In this document: positions 34,860-45,293 of the stretch, one piece after another
Numbering within the stretch: the first letter of the stretch is position 1
Layout of the letters: each line of letters opens with the position of its first letter
Assembly: GCF_902859915.1 (NCBI RefSeq)
Contig: NZ_CADIKK010000018.1
Location: forward strand, 62,001-126,000
Direction: 5' to 3'
Length of the DNA stretch: 64,000 bases
DNA from: Paraburkholderia ultramafica
GTDB taxonomy: Bacteria > Pseudomonadota > Gammaproteobacteria > Burkholderiales > Burkholderiaceae
Position numbers and translations under genes: made by a program
Notes under the pieces: generated by a model
Databases searched by the model: none
The model's input: only the letters and a program-made list of their open reading frames with translations
What the model was told of the DNA's origin: nothing

Positions 34860-35612
34860 ATGCTGCTGATTCCCGCCATCGACCTGAAAGACGGTCAGTG
34901 TGTACGCCTCAAACAAGGCGATATGGACCAGGCGACGATATTTTCCGAGGAACCGGCGGCGATGGCCCGACATTGGGTCGAGCGTGGCGCCCGCCGTTTG
35001 CACCTCGTCGACCTGAATGGCGCGTTCGCGGGCAAGCCGAAGAATGAAGACGCGATCCGGGCGATCATCGAGGAAGTGGGCGGCGAGATTCCCGTGCAGC
35101 TGGGCGGCGGTATCCGCGACCTGAACACGATCGAGCGCTATCTGGACGACGGTTTGTCGTACGTGATCATCGGCACCGCGGCGGTGAAGAATCCGGGCTT
35201 TCTGCAGGATGCGTGCACGGCGTTCGGCGGCCATATCATCGTCGGGCTGGATGCGAAAGACGGCAAGGTCGCCACCGACGGCTGGAGCAAGCTGACCGGC
35301 CATGAAGTGGCCGATCTCGCGCGCAAGTTCGAGGACTACGGCTGTGAATCGATCATCTACACCGATATCGGCCGCGACGGCATGCTGCAAGGCATCAACA
35401 TCGAAGCGACGGTGCGCCTCGCGCGCGCGGTGAAGATTCCGGTGATCGCGAGCGGCGGTCTGTCGAATCTCACCGACATCGAGTCGCTGTGCGAAGTCGA
35501 AGACGAAGGCATTGAAGGCGTGATCTGCGGCCGGGCGATCTACTCGGGCGATCTCGACTTCGCCGCGGCGCAGACGCTCGCGGACCGGTTGCGCGAATCG
35601 GACGACGCTTAA
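34860..35612 (+). CDS. hisA: ProFAR isomerase
   Basis: 250-residue TIM barrel for the fourth pathway step. Seen: LLIPAIDLKDGQCVRLKQGD (Asp8 catalytic), ARRLHLVDLNGAFAGKPKN, IPVQLGGGIRDL, YVIIGTAAVKNPGF and IIYTDIGRDGMLQGINIEAT (second catalytic Asp). The 205 bp between hisH and hisA shows no gene or confident promoter. Confidence 0.97.
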   Translation: MLLIPAIDLKDGQCVRLKQGDMDQATIFSEEPAAMARHWVERGARRLHLVDLNGAFAGKPKNEDAIRAIIEEVGGEIPVQLGGGIRDLNTIERYLDDGLSYVIIGTAAVKNPGFLQDACTAFGGHIIVGLDAKDGKVATDGWSKLTGHEVADLARKFEDYGCESIIYTDIGRDGMLQGINIEATVRLARAVKIPVIASGGLSNLTDIESLCEVEDEGIEGVICGRAIYSGDLDFAAAQTLADRLRESDDA

Positions 35613-35710
35613 AGGTTGTTTCGGGCTCGTGCTCCGGGCGTCGCGCCGGCACTGTGCCGCAAGCCCCAGGCGAGCGGCTTCATCAGCGGTATTGGCAGAA
35701 TTGCAAGATC

Positions 35711-36484
35711 ATGGCTCTAGCTAAACGCATCATCCCCTGTCTCGACGTCACGGCTGGACGCGTGGTCAAGGGCGTCAACTTCGTCGAACTGCGCGACGCG
35801 GGCGACCCGGTCGAAATCGCCCGCCGTTACGACGATCAGGGCGCCGACGAACTCACCTTCCTCGACATCACCGCCACTTCCGATCAGCGCGATCTGATCC
35901 TGCCGATCATCGAAGCGGTCGCCTCCCAGGTGTTCATTCCGCTGACGGTCGGCGGCGGCGTGCGCGCCGTCGAAGACGTGCGGCGCCTGTTGAACGCGGG
36001 CGCGGACAAGATCAGCATGAATTCGTCGGCGGTCGCGAATCCGCAGCTCGTCAAAGACGCAACGGACAAATACGGCTCGCAGTGCATCGTCGTCGCGATC
36101 GATGCGAAACGCGTCTCCGCGGACGGCGAGCCGCCGCGCTGGGAAGTCTTCACGCACGGCGGGCGCAAGGCCACCGGCCTCGAAGCGGTCGAATGGGCGC
36201 GCAAGATGGCCGAACTCGGCGCCGGCGAGATCCTGCTGACCAGCATGGACCGCGACGGCACCAAGAGCGGCTTCGACCTCGCGCTCACGCGCGCGGTGTC
36301 GGACGCGGTGCCGATTCCGGTGATCGCGTCGGGCGGCGTGGGCAACCTGCAGCATCTGGCCGACGGCATCAAGACCGGCCACGCGGACGCGGTGCTGGCC
36401 GCGAGCATCTTCCACTACGGCGAGCACACTGTGGGCGAGGCCAAGCGCTTCATGGCCGATCAAGGCATTTCGGTGAGGTTGTGA
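35711..36484 (+). CDS. hisF: Imidazole glycerol phosphate synthase, cyclase subunit
   Basis: 257-residue TIM barrel partner of HisH; makes imidazoleglycerol phosphate and AICAR. Seen: AKRIIPCLDVTAGRVVKGVN (catalytic Asp11), FLDITATSDQRD, IPLTVGGGVRAVEDVRRLL, ADKISMNSSAV, EILLTSMDRDGTKSGFDL (Asp near 130) and PVIASGGVGNLQHLADG. The start at 35711 is set by the conserved MALAKRIIPCLDV. Confidence 0.97.
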   Translation: MALAKRIIPCLDVTAGRVVKGVNFVELRDAGDPVEIARRYDDQGADELTFLDITATSDQRDLILPIIEAVASQVFIPLTVGGGVRAVEDVRRLLNAGADKISMNSSAVANPQLVKDATDKYGSQCIVVAIDAKRVSADGEPPRWEVFTHGGRKATGLEAVEWARKMAELGAGEILLTSMDRDGTKSGFDLALTRAVSDAVPIPVIASGGVGNLQHLADGIKTGHADAVLAASIFHYGEHTVGEAKRFMADQGISVRL

Positions 36485-36485
36485 C

Positions 36486-36896
36486 GTGGTGAATCCCTCG
36501 GCAGTGAACTGGCTCGACAAGGTCAAGTGGGACGCGAACGGCCTCGTGCCGGTGATCGCGCAGGAAGCGTCGAGCAACGACGTGCTGATGTTCGCGTGGA
36601 TGAACCGCGAAGCGCTGGCGAAGACCATCGAAACCGGCCGCGCGGTGTACTTCTCGCGTTCGCGTCAGCGCCTGTGGTTCAAGGGCGAAGAGTCCGGCCA
36701 TGTGCAGCACGTGCATGAAGTGCGGCTCGATTGCGACGAAGACGTCGTGCTGCTGAAGGTGGAGCAGGTGTCGGGCATCGCGTGCCACACCGGCCGCCAC
36801 TCGTGCTTTTTCCAGAAATTCGAAGGCTCGGTGAACGAGGGCGATTGGGTCGCCGTCGATCCCGTGCTGAAAGACCCCGAACACATCTACAAATGA
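36486..36896 (+). CDS. hisI: Phosphoribosyl-AMP cyclohydrolase
   Basis: 136 residues; opens the purine ring of PR-AMP (third pathway step). Zn/Mg ligands in VRLDCDEDVVLLKVEQ and GIACHTGRHSCFFQKFE. Monofunctional, with HisE separate. Two tandem GTG codons (36486 and 36489) can start it, one base after the hisF stop. Overlaps hisE by ATGA. Confidence 0.96.
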   Translation: MVNPSAVNWLDKVKWDANGLVPVIAQEASSNDVLMFAWMNREALAKTIETGRAVYFSRSRQRLWFKGEESGHVQHVHEVRLDCDEDVVLLKVEQVSGIACHTGRHSCFFQKFEGSVNEGDWVAVDPVLKDPEHIYK

Positions 36897-37288
36897 CGCA
36901 ATCCACGCAATCCACGTCGTCCCAACCCGCGTCCACCGCCGACACGCTGCTGCGCCTCGCGGCGATCATCGACAGCCGCAAGGGCGGTGATCCGGACGTC
37001 TCCTACGTGTCGCGCCTGTTCCACAAGGGCGATGACGCGGTGCTGAAGAAGATCGGCGAAGAAGCCACCGAAGTCGTGCTGGCCGCCAAGGACGCGCGTC
37101 ACGGCGGCGCGCCGAAGGCGCTGGTCGGCGAGGTCGCGGACCTGTGGTTTCACTGCCTCGTGATGCTGTCGCACTTCGATCTGGGCCCGGCGGACGTGCT
37201 CGCCGAACTCGAGCGCCGCGAAGGGCTGTCGGGCATCGAGGAAAAGGCGCTGCGCAAGAGCCGCGAGCGCGAACAGAACGGCGATTGA
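36893..37288 (+). CDS. hisE: Phosphoribosyl-ATP pyrophosphatase
   Basis: 131 residues; second pathway step. A Ser/Thr/Gln-rich N-terminus of about 20 residues precedes the all-alpha MazG-like domain: GGDPDVSYVSRLFHKGDDAV, LKKIGEEATEVVLAAKDA, LVGEVADLWFHCLVML, with metal-binding Glu/Asp residues. Start overlaps hisI stop; last his gene of the cluster. Confidence 0.95.
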   Translation: MTQSTQSTSSQPASTADTLLRLAAIIDSRKGGDPDVSYVSRLFHKGDDAVLKKIGEEATEVVLAAKDARHGGAPKALVGEVADLWFHCLVMLSHFDLGPADVLAELERREGLSGIEEKALRKSREREQNGD

Positions 37289-37368
37289 CCGGCCCGGCTA
37301 GAAGTCGCGAGCGCCGGCGCCCACTTTGCACTGAACGCATCTGAACGCATCTTCGGGAGGACGCAAGC

Positions 37369-37764
37369 ATGGAACAGTCGCACGAGAGCTATCCGCCGCC
37401 GGTCTATCGCAACGCCATGGAGCCGGAGCGCGAACGCAGCCTGCGCACGCTCACGCACGTGCTGTATGCGCTGTACGCGGTCCACTGGCTGACTGGCGGC
37501 CTGACGATTCTGATAGCGATCATCATCAACTACGTGAAGCGGCCCGATGTGGTGGGCACGGCGTACGAAGCCCATTTCGAGTGGCAGATCCGTTCTTTCT
37601 GGCTGTGTCTGCTCGGTTACGCGATCGGCGCCCTGCTGCTGCTCGTGGTGATCGGCATTCCGGTCCTGTGGGCCGTCAGTATCTGGATGTTGTACCGTAT
37701 TATCAAAGGCTGGCTGTATCTGTACGATAACAAGCCGCTTGCGAATCCGCGCGGCTGGGTCTGA
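37369..37764 (+). CDS. Small membrane protein (DUF4870-like)
   Basis: 131 residues with three predicted membrane helices: ALYAVHWLTGGLTILIAIII, SFWLCLLGYAIGALLLLVVI and a third ending WMLYRIIKGWLYLYDNKP. The Y-R-I-I-K-G-W-L-Y-L-x-D-N-K-P ending is a mark of the DUF4870-type proteins often found between hisE and hinT in this group. Function unknown. It may be read from the his transcript (80-bp gap, AGGAGG-like GGGAGGA before the ATG). Confidence 0.85.
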   Translation: MEQSHESYPPPVYRNAMEPERERSLRTLTHVLYALYAVHWLTGGLTILIAIIINYVKRPDVVGTAYEAHFEWQIRSFWLCLLGYAIGALLLLVVIGIPVLWAVSIWMLYRIIKGWLYLYDNKPLANPRGWV

Positions 37765-37847
37765 GTGTCGTCGGTCCGTTTGTCGGGCCTGACTCGAACC
37801 TGGCTGCGTCACGCTTCGCGCTCCAGTCATACCGCGTCAGGAATACG

Positions 37848-38213
37848 ATGAGTCACGATCCAAACTGCCTTTTCTGCAAGATCGCCGCCGGCGAGATCCC
37901 GTCGACCAAAGTCCACGAAGACGAAGAGTTTGTTGCCTTTCGCGACATCCGTCCGGCGGCCAGGACGCACGTGCTGGTGATTCCGCGCAAGCACGTCGCC
38001 ACGCTGTCGAATTGCACCGAAAGCGATGCGCCGCTGCTTGGTAGAATGCTTATCTTGGTGGCGCGTCTGGCCGATCAACTGGGTGTTGCGTACATCGGCG
38101 GCGAAACGGGTTTTCGCACGGTAATCAATACGGGTCCGGGCGGCGGCCAGGAGGTGTATCACCTGCACGCGCACATTCTCGCGGGACCACGCCCCTGGCA
38201 ACGAATGGGCTGA
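37848..38213 (+). CDS. hinT: HIT family nucleotide hydrolase (HinT)
   Basis: 121-residue purine nucleoside phosphoramidase-type protein. Seen: CLFCKIAAGEIPSTKVHEDE, VAFRDIRPAARTHVLVIPRK, and the histidine triad YHLHAHILAG near residue 110. Usual length and start. Confidence 0.95.
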   Translation: MSHDPNCLFCKIAAGEIPSTKVHEDEEFVAFRDIRPAARTHVLVIPRKHVATLSNCTESDAPLLGRMLILVARLADQLGVAYIGGETGFRTVINTGPGGGQEVYHLHAHILAGPRPWQRMG

Positions 38214-38366
38214 CGGAAAAGCGCGGGTCATGGACCCCGCTGCGAGTTTTGGTCAGGGACAATAGCGCGGCCGTCGTTTTCTGCAACATGTAATAACGTC
38301 GACGCGATCATCGGGCCACAATGACATTTGTCGCGCCGCTGGTTGAATCGGGAGAGCCTGCGGTAA

Positions 38367-38699
<333 letters not shown>

Positions 38700-38738
38700 G
38701 CCGCGGCTTACCCGCGTTACTGACGGACATTCCACTTC

Positions 38739-39257
38739 ATGCTGGACCTCGGTCTAACCAAGATGGCGCTGATCGGCGTCGTCGCGCTGGTCGTACTTGG
38801 GCCTGAGCGCCTGCCACGTGTCGCCCGCACGGCCGGCGCGCTGTTCGGCCGCGCGCAGCGGTATATCAACGACGTGAAGGCCGAAGTCACGCGCGAAATC
38901 GAACTCGACGAACTGCGTCGCATGAAGACCGAGTTCGAAACAGCCGCGAGCAATGTCGAAACCTCCGTTCAGGACAATCTGCGCAAGCACGAAAGCGAAC
39001 TGAACGACGCGTGGAACAGCGGCACGTCGGTGTCGCCCAGCATTGCCGGCGGCGCGCTCGAAGACGTCGGCAATTCGTCGTGGCCGAACAGCACGCCGTC
39101 CACGGCGCCCAGGCGCAAGAACTGGCGCGTCAAGCAGACCGCCATGCCCACCTGGTATAAGCGCGCAACCACGCGTCGCACGCGCGTGCAGTCGGGTGCT
39201 GCGCGCGTCGCGCGGCATACGCCCGCCACCATGCGTCGTCCCACGCGGTTCTTCTGA
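38739..39257 (+). CDS. tatB: Twin-arginine translocase subunit TatB
   Basis: 172 residues. N-terminal helix DLGLTKMALIGVVALVVLGP, then ERLPRVARTAGALFGRAQRY, an amphipathic/charged region and a basic C-terminal tail with many Arg and Thr. Together with TatC it forms the signal-peptide receptor. Confidence 0.96.
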   Translation: MLDLGLTKMALIGVVALVVLGPERLPRVARTAGALFGRAQRYINDVKAEVTREIELDELRRMKTEFETAASNVETSVQDNLRKHESELNDAWNSGTSVSPSIAGGALEDVGNSSWPNSTPSTAPRRKNWRVKQTAMPTWYKRATTRRTRVQSGAARVARHTPATMRRPTRFF

Positions 39258-39291
39258 TGATCAGAACGACAATCTCCAACCGAGGGCCGGC

Positions 39292-40074
39292 GTGAGCGAC
39301 CCCCAGCAAACCCAGGACGAAGGCACTGAAGAGACCTTCATTTCACACCTCGTTGAACTGCGCGACCGCATCATCCGTGCGGGCCTTGCCGTCATCGTGG
39401 TGTTCATCGGACTCGTATATTGGGCGCCGGACATCTTCCGGCTGCTGGCGCGCCCGCTAATGCAGAACCTGCCGAAGGACGGCAAGATGATCGTCACCGA
39501 CGTCACCGGCTCGTTCTTCGTGCCGATGAAGGTGACCATGCTGGTCGCTTTCGTGATCGCGCTGCCCGTCGTGCTATATCAGATCTGGGCATTTGTCGCA
39601 CCGGGACTTTATCAGCACGAGAAGAAGCTGGTCGGGCCGCTGGTGGCCAGCAGCTACACGCTGTTTTTGTGCGGCATGGCGTTCGCGTACTTCGTGGTGT
39701 TCCCGACCATCTTCCGTGTGATGGCGCATTACAACGCGCCGCTCGGCGCGGAAATGACCACCGACATCGACAATTACCTGAGTTTCGTGCTGACGATGTT
39801 CATCGCGTTCGGTGTGACGTTCGAAGTGCCGATCGTCGTGGTGCTGCTGGTCCGCATGAACGTGCTGACCATCAAGAAGCTCAAGGAGATTCGTCCGTAT
39901 GTGATCGTCGGCGCGTTCGTGATTTCCGCCGTGGTGACGCCGCCGGACGTGTTCTCGCAGCTGATCCTCGCGATTCCGCTGATCGTGCTGTACGAGGCGG
40001 GGATCATCGCGGCGCGTCTATTTGTCGGCAAGCAGCCGGCTGTGATCGAAGACGCGAGTCCGCCGTCGAATTGA
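39292..40074 (+). CDS. tatC: Twin-arginine translocase subunit TatC
   Basis: 260 residues with six helices. Seen: FISHLVELRDRIIRAGLAV, the conserved MKVTMLVAFVIALPVVLYQI, WAFVAPGLYQHEKKL, LSFVLTMFIAFGVTFEVPIV and YVIVGAFVISAVVTPPDVFS. TatC reads the twin-arginine motif. GTG 39292 is chosen because it opens directly with the conserved SDPQQTQDEG region; upstream in-frame sequence is tatB read in another frame. Confidence 0.96.
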   Translation: MSDPQQTQDEGTEETFISHLVELRDRIIRAGLAVIVVFIGLVYWAPDIFRLLARPLMQNLPKDGKMIVTDVTGSFFVPMKVTMLVAFVIALPVVLYQIWAFVAPGLYQHEKKLVGPLVASSYTLFLCGMAFAYFVVFPTIFRVMAHYNAPLGAEMTTDIDNYLSFVLTMFIAFGVTFEVPIVVVLLVRMNVLTIKKLKEIRPYVIVGAFVISAVVTPPDVFSQLILAIPLIVLYEAGIIAARLFVGKQPAVIEDASPPSN

Positions 40075-40116
40075 TGTAGCGCTTCGGGCGCTTGCGGAAA
40101 AAGGCGAACAAAACCA

Positions 40117-40145
40117 AAAGGGCAGTCCATCGCGGACTGCCCTTT
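40117..40145. terminator. Bidirectional terminator between tatC and the protease gene
   Basis: AAAGGGCAGTCC (40117-40128) pairs perfectly with GGACTGCCCTTT (40134-40145) around a 5-nt loop, flanked by A-rich and T-rich ends. It serves two convergent genes. Confidence 0.9.
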
Positions 40146-40200
40146 ATGTTTTTGCTTCGGCGTGGCTGGCCGCTATGGCCTCGCAGCGCCGCTTCGTGCT

Positions 40201-41424
<1,224 letters not shown>

Positions 41425-41443
41425 CTGAAGACTAGAGGTTTAT

Positions 41444-42190
41444 ATGGATCGGATCGAACTTGAATTGTACTTGAACAATCTTCTTGAAACTGCGCGCTTC
41501 AAGGACTATTGCCCCAATGGATTGCAGGTCGAAGGGCGTCGCCGGATCAATAAGCTCGCTACCGGCGTAACCGCGTCGGTGGCCTTTCTGGAGGCTGCGC
41601 TCGACTGGGGCGCGGACGCCGTGCTGGTCCATCACGGCTACTTCTGGCGCAACGAAGCGCCGCAGATCACCGGCCGCAAACATGCGCGTCTGAAACTGCT
41701 GATCGGCAACGACCTGAATCTGTTCGCCTATCACCTGCCGCTCGACGACCATCCCGAGTTGGGCAACAACGCGCAGATCGGCGCGAAGATGGGCTGGATC
41801 AGCGACGCGCGCTTCGGCGAGAACGACCTCGGCTGGCTCGCCACTTTTCCGATGCCGATCACGCTCGCGCACTTCACCGCGGAAATCGAGCAGACGCTCG
41901 GCCGCACGCCGCTCGTGTTCGGCGACCCGGACCGCGTGCTGCGCCGCGTGGGCTGGTGCACGGGCGCCGCGCAAGGCATGTTCGACGCGGCGATCAACGC
42001 CGGCGCCGACGTCTACCTGACCGGCGAGGTGTCGGAGTCGGTGATGCACACGGCGGCGGAAAGCGGCGTTGCGTTTCTCGCGGCCGGACATCACGCGACG
42101 GAACGCTTCGGTGTGCAGGCGGTGGGCAAGCATCTGTCCGAGCAGTTCGATATCGAACATCTGTTTATCGATATCCCCAATCCCGTTTGA
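41444..42190 (+). CDS. Nif3-like dinuclear metal centre protein
   Basis: 248 residues of the Nif3/YbgI (GTP cyclohydrolase I type 2 homologue) family, which forms a hexamer with a two-metal site. Seen: FKDYCPNGLQVEGRRRINKL, AVLVHHGYFWRNEAPQITG (metal His pair), LFAYHLPLDDHPELGNNAQI, VYLTGEVSESVMHTAAESG and FLAAGHHATERFGVQAVG. Physiological role uncertain in bacteria. Confidence 0.93.
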   Translation: MDRIELELYLNNLLETARFKDYCPNGLQVEGRRRINKLATGVTASVAFLEAALDWGADAVLVHHGYFWRNEAPQITGRKHARLKLLIGNDLNLFAYHLPLDDHPELGNNAQIGAKMGWISDARFGENDLGWLATFPMPITLAHFTAEIEQTLGRTPLVFGDPDRVLRRVGWCTGAAQGMFDAAINAGADVYLTGEVSESVMHTAAESGVAFLAAGHHATERFGVQAVGKHLSEQFDIEHLFIDIPNPV

Positions 42191-42420
42191 ATTGCAAATT
42201 GCATTAAAGAAGAAAAAGAAGAAAAACGCGCGAATAACGCAGAAGGCACTTAAAAAGAGGTGCGAGAAAGTTTGCGTTTCCGTACGGAGAAACCCTGAGT
42301 TATCAAGGGCTTCGCACGGTTTTTGGCAATCGGCCCTTGTAAATGGCGACTCCATTCCCGCAAACTAGCGGCGGTAGAAGAGACGTGAAGGAAAAATCCA
42401 ACTCGGAAGTGGGGCGTGTG

Positions 42421-43041
42421 ATGCGAGACAAAGAAGATGAACGCGTCGACGGCAGCCGCCGGAACTGGCTGGTAGCGACGACCGTAGCAGGTGGCATAGG
42501 AGGCGTTGCCATTGTCGTACCCTTTGTTGGTTCGTTTGCACCATCTGAAAAGGCCAAGGCAGCAGGTGCCCCGGTCGAGGTCGATATCGGCAATCTCAAG
42601 CCTGGCGACATGATGACCGTTGCCTGGCGCGGTAAACCCGTGTGGATCATCAACCGCACCGACAGGATGCTCGCCGATGTGCAGAAAGCCGATAGCCAGG
42701 TAGCGGACCCCCACACCACGATTCCCTTTTCGATGCCGTTGCCGGACTACTGCAACAACGAATTCCGTTCACGCGCCGAAAACAGGCATCTTTTAGTCGC
42801 CGTCGCCGTGTGCACCCATCTGGGCTGCACGCCGACGCCGCGCTTCCAGGAGGGCGCGCAGCCCAATCTTCCCGACGACTGGCCGGGCGGCTTTCTGTGC
42901 CCGTGCCACGGCTCGACCTACGACATGGCCGGCCGCGTCTTCAAGAACAAACCTGCGCCGCAGAACCTCGACATCCCGCGCTTCATGTTCACGTCGGCCA
43001 CCGGCCTCGTGATCGGGAAGGACGAGAAAGGAGAAGCGTAA
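42421..43041 (+). CDS. petA: Rieske iron-sulfur protein of cytochrome bc1
   Basis: 206 residues. Tat-type N-terminus (G-S-R-R-N-W-L, about 11-17) that stays as a membrane anchor, followed by the Rieske domain with box 1 CTHLGC (C131, H133, C136) and box 2 CPCHG (C160, C162, H163). It takes electrons from ubiquinol and passes them to cytochrome c1. The start at 42421 gives the usual opening MRDKEDERVD. Stop and petB start overlap (TAATG). Confidence 0.97.
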   Translation: MRDKEDERVDGSRRNWLVATTVAGGIGGVAIVVPFVGSFAPSEKAKAAGAPVEVDIGNLKPGDMMTVAWRGKPVWIINRTDRMLADVQKADSQVADPHTTIPFSMPLPDYCNNEFRSRAENRHLLVAVAVCTHLGCTPTPRFQEGAQPNLPDDWPGGFLCPCHGSTYDMAGRVFKNKPAPQNLDIPRFMFTSATGLVIGKDEKGEA

Positions 43042-44420
43042 TGGCGATGGACCACGAAGTAGAGACGACCGGGCTGGCCGGCTGGATCGACCGGCGCTTT
43101 CCGATGACGGCCACCTGGAAGAAGCACGTTTCCGAGTACTACGCGCCGAAGAACTTCAACTTCTGGTACTTCTTCGGTTCGCTCGCGTTGCTGGTGCTGG
43201 TCATTCAGATCGTCACCGGCATCTTCCTCACGATGAACTACAAGCCCGACGCGACGCTCGCGTTCTCGTCGGTCGAGTACATCATGCGCGAGGTGCCGTG
43301 GGGCTGGCTGATCCGCTATATGCACTCGACGGGCGCGTCGATGTTTTTCGTGGTCGTGTATCTGCATATGTTCCGCGGGCTGATGTACGGCTCGTACCGC
43401 AAGCCGCGCGAGCTGGTGTGGATCTTCGGCTGCCTGATCTTCCTGAGCCTGATGGCCGAGGCGTTCTTCGGCTATCTGCTGCCGTGGGGACAGATGTCGT
43501 TCTGGGGCGCGCAGGTGATCGTCAACCTGTTCTCGGCGATTCCGTTCATCGGGCCCGATCTGTCGCTGTGGATTCGCGGCGACTATGTGGTCTCGGACGT
43601 CACGCTCAATCGCTTCTTCGCGTTTCATGTGATTGCGATTCCGCTGGTGCTCGTCGGGCTGGTGATCGCGCACCTGGTCGCGCTGCATGAAGTGGGGTCG
43701 AATAACCCGGACGGTATCGAGATCAAGGCGAAGAAGGGCCCGGACGGGGTTCCGCTCGACGGCATTCCGTTTCACCCGTACTACTCGGTGCACGATTTCA
43801 TGGGCACGTCGGTATTTCTGCTGATCTTCGCCGTGATCATCTTCTTCGCGCCGGAAATGGGCGGGTACTTCCTCGAAGCGAACAACTTCATTCCCGCCAA
43901 TCCGCTGCAAACGCCGCCGGAAATTGCGCCGGTGTGGTACTTCACGGCCTTCTACGCGATGCTGCGCGCCACCACCGATCCGTTCAAGATCGTGCTGATG
44001 ATCGTGATCGCGCTGCTCGGCCTGCTCGCGCTGGTGCGGGCGCGCGGCAAGTGGAAGATCGGCTTGCCGGTGCTCGCGGTGCTGGTGATTCTGGCGATGG
44101 CCTTCACCGAATCGAAGTTCTGGGGCGTGGTGGTGATGGGCGGCGCGGTGATCTCGCTGTTCTTCCTGCCGTGGCTCGACCGCTCGCCGGTGAAGTCGAT
44201 CCGTTACCGGCCGTTTTTTCACAAGGTGTTCTATGGGATCTTCGTGCTCGCTTTCCTGACCTTGGGCTTCCTCGGCACGAGGCCGCCGTCGCCTGCCTCG
44301 ACGCTGATTGCCCAGGCATGCGCGCTGATCTACTTCGCGTTTTTCCTTGGCATGCCGTTCTGGACGCGGCTTGGCACGTTCAAGCAGCCGCCCGAACGGG
44401 TGCGGTTCAAGCCTCACTAA
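43041..44420 (+). CDS. petB: Cytochrome b of the bc1 complex
   Basis: 459 residues, full-length cytochrome b with eight or more helices. Heme-ligand histidines lie in WLIRYMHSTGASMFFVVVYL and NRFFAFHVIAIPLVLVGLVI. The Qo-site motif PEW appears as PPEIAPVWYF, the variant seen in many beta-proteobacteria. The protein holds hemes bL and bH in the inner membrane. Confidence 0.97.
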   Translation: MAMDHEVETTGLAGWIDRRFPMTATWKKHVSEYYAPKNFNFWYFFGSLALLVLVIQIVTGIFLTMNYKPDATLAFSSVEYIMREVPWGWLIRYMHSTGASMFFVVVYLHMFRGLMYGSYRKPRELVWIFGCLIFLSLMAEAFFGYLLPWGQMSFWGAQVIVNLFSAIPFIGPDLSLWIRGDYVVSDVTLNRFFAFHVIAIPLVLVGLVIAHLVALHEVGSNNPDGIEIKAKKGPDGVPLDGIPFHPYYSVHDFMGTSVFLLIFAVIIFFAPEMGGYFLEANNFIPANPLQTPPEIAPVWYFTAFYAMLRATTDPFKIVLMIVIALLGLLALVRARGKWKIGLPVLAVLVILAMAFTESKFWGVVVMGGAVISLFFLPWLDRSPVKSIRYRPFFHKVFYGIFVLAFLTLGFLGTRPPSPASTLIAQACALIYFAFFLGMPFWTRLGTFKQPPERVRFKPH

Positions 44421-44442
44421 TCGCGAGCCAGGAGAATACGAA

Positions 44443-45198
44443 ATGAAAAAACTGCTTTCGACGTGCGCGCTGATCGGCGCGACACTGCTCGCGGTGCTGG
44501 CCGGCCCGGCTTACGCGGACGAGAATTTCCCTCTCGACCGCGCGCCGGATAACGCAGAGAATTTCGCTTCTTTGCAGCACGGCGCGCAATTGTTTGTAAA
44601 CTACTGCCTGAATTGCCACAGCGCGAACCTGATGCGCTACAACCGGCTGACCGATCTCGGCATCACGCCGAGCGAAATCCAGTCGAACCTGCTGTTCACC
44701 ACCGACAAGGTCGGCAACACGATGACCGTGGCGATGCGCCCGGACGACGCGAAGGCGTGGTTCGGGGCGGCGGCGCCGGATCTGTCGGTGGAAGCGCGGG
44801 CGCGCGGCAAGGACTGGCTGTACACGTATCTGCGCAGTTTTTATCGCGACAATACGCGGCCCACCGGCTGGAATAATCTGGTGTTCGAGAACGTGAGCAT
44901 GCCTCACGTGCTGTGGCAGCTTCAGGGGCAACGCGCAGCGAAATTCGGTAACGAAACAGACGAAAAAACTGGCGAGACGGTACACAAATTTGTCGGCTTC
45001 CAGCAGCTCACTCCGGGGACTATGTCGCCGGTAGATTATGATTCTGCTGTGGCCGACCTCGTGTCGTACCTGTCATGGATGTCCGAACCGACGCAGAAAA
45101 CCCGCAAACAGCTTGGCGTGTGGGTGCTAATGTTCCTCGGTATCCTGAGCTTTTTCGCCTGGCGACTGAACGCCGCGTACTGGAAACATATCAAATAA
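44443..45198 (+). CDS. petC: Cytochrome c1
   Basis: 251 residues: signal peptide (ATLLAVLAGPAYA), heme-binding CLNCH (55-59), a periplasmic domain with GWNNLVFENVSMPHVLW (axial Met region), and a C-terminal anchor (KQLGVWVLMFLGILSFFAWR). GGAG ribosome site. Completes petABC and passes electrons to soluble cytochrome c. Confidence 0.97.
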   Translation: MKKLLSTCALIGATLLAVLAGPAYADENFPLDRAPDNAENFASLQHGAQLFVNYCLNCHSANLMRYNRLTDLGITPSEIQSNLLFTTDKVGNTMTVAMRPDDAKAWFGAAAPDLSVEARARGKDWLYTYLRSFYRDNTRPTGWNNLVFENVSMPHVLWQLQGQRAAKFGNETDEKTGETVHKFVGFQQLTPGTMSPVDYDSAVADLVSYLSWMSEPTQKTRKQLGVWVLMFLGILSFFAWRLNAAYWKHIK

Positions 45199-45293
45199 TC
45201 ACGCCGTCACCCGGCGTGGGGCCGGCGCCAGGAAAAACCTGCTGAACGGTTTTTTCGCGCGCTGGCCTTTCAGCTTTTTGAGGAAATGTAAAC

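Noticed and set aside
42204..42230. A-rich purine tract after the Nif3 gene, considered as a terminator or a slippery site
   Set aside because: There is no hairpin before it, it follows a complete stop codon, and no frame continues across it.
42304..42339. CAAGGGC/GCCCTTG repeat upstream of petA
   Set aside because: Seven base pairs with a 22-nt loop is weak, and similar matches are common in this composition.
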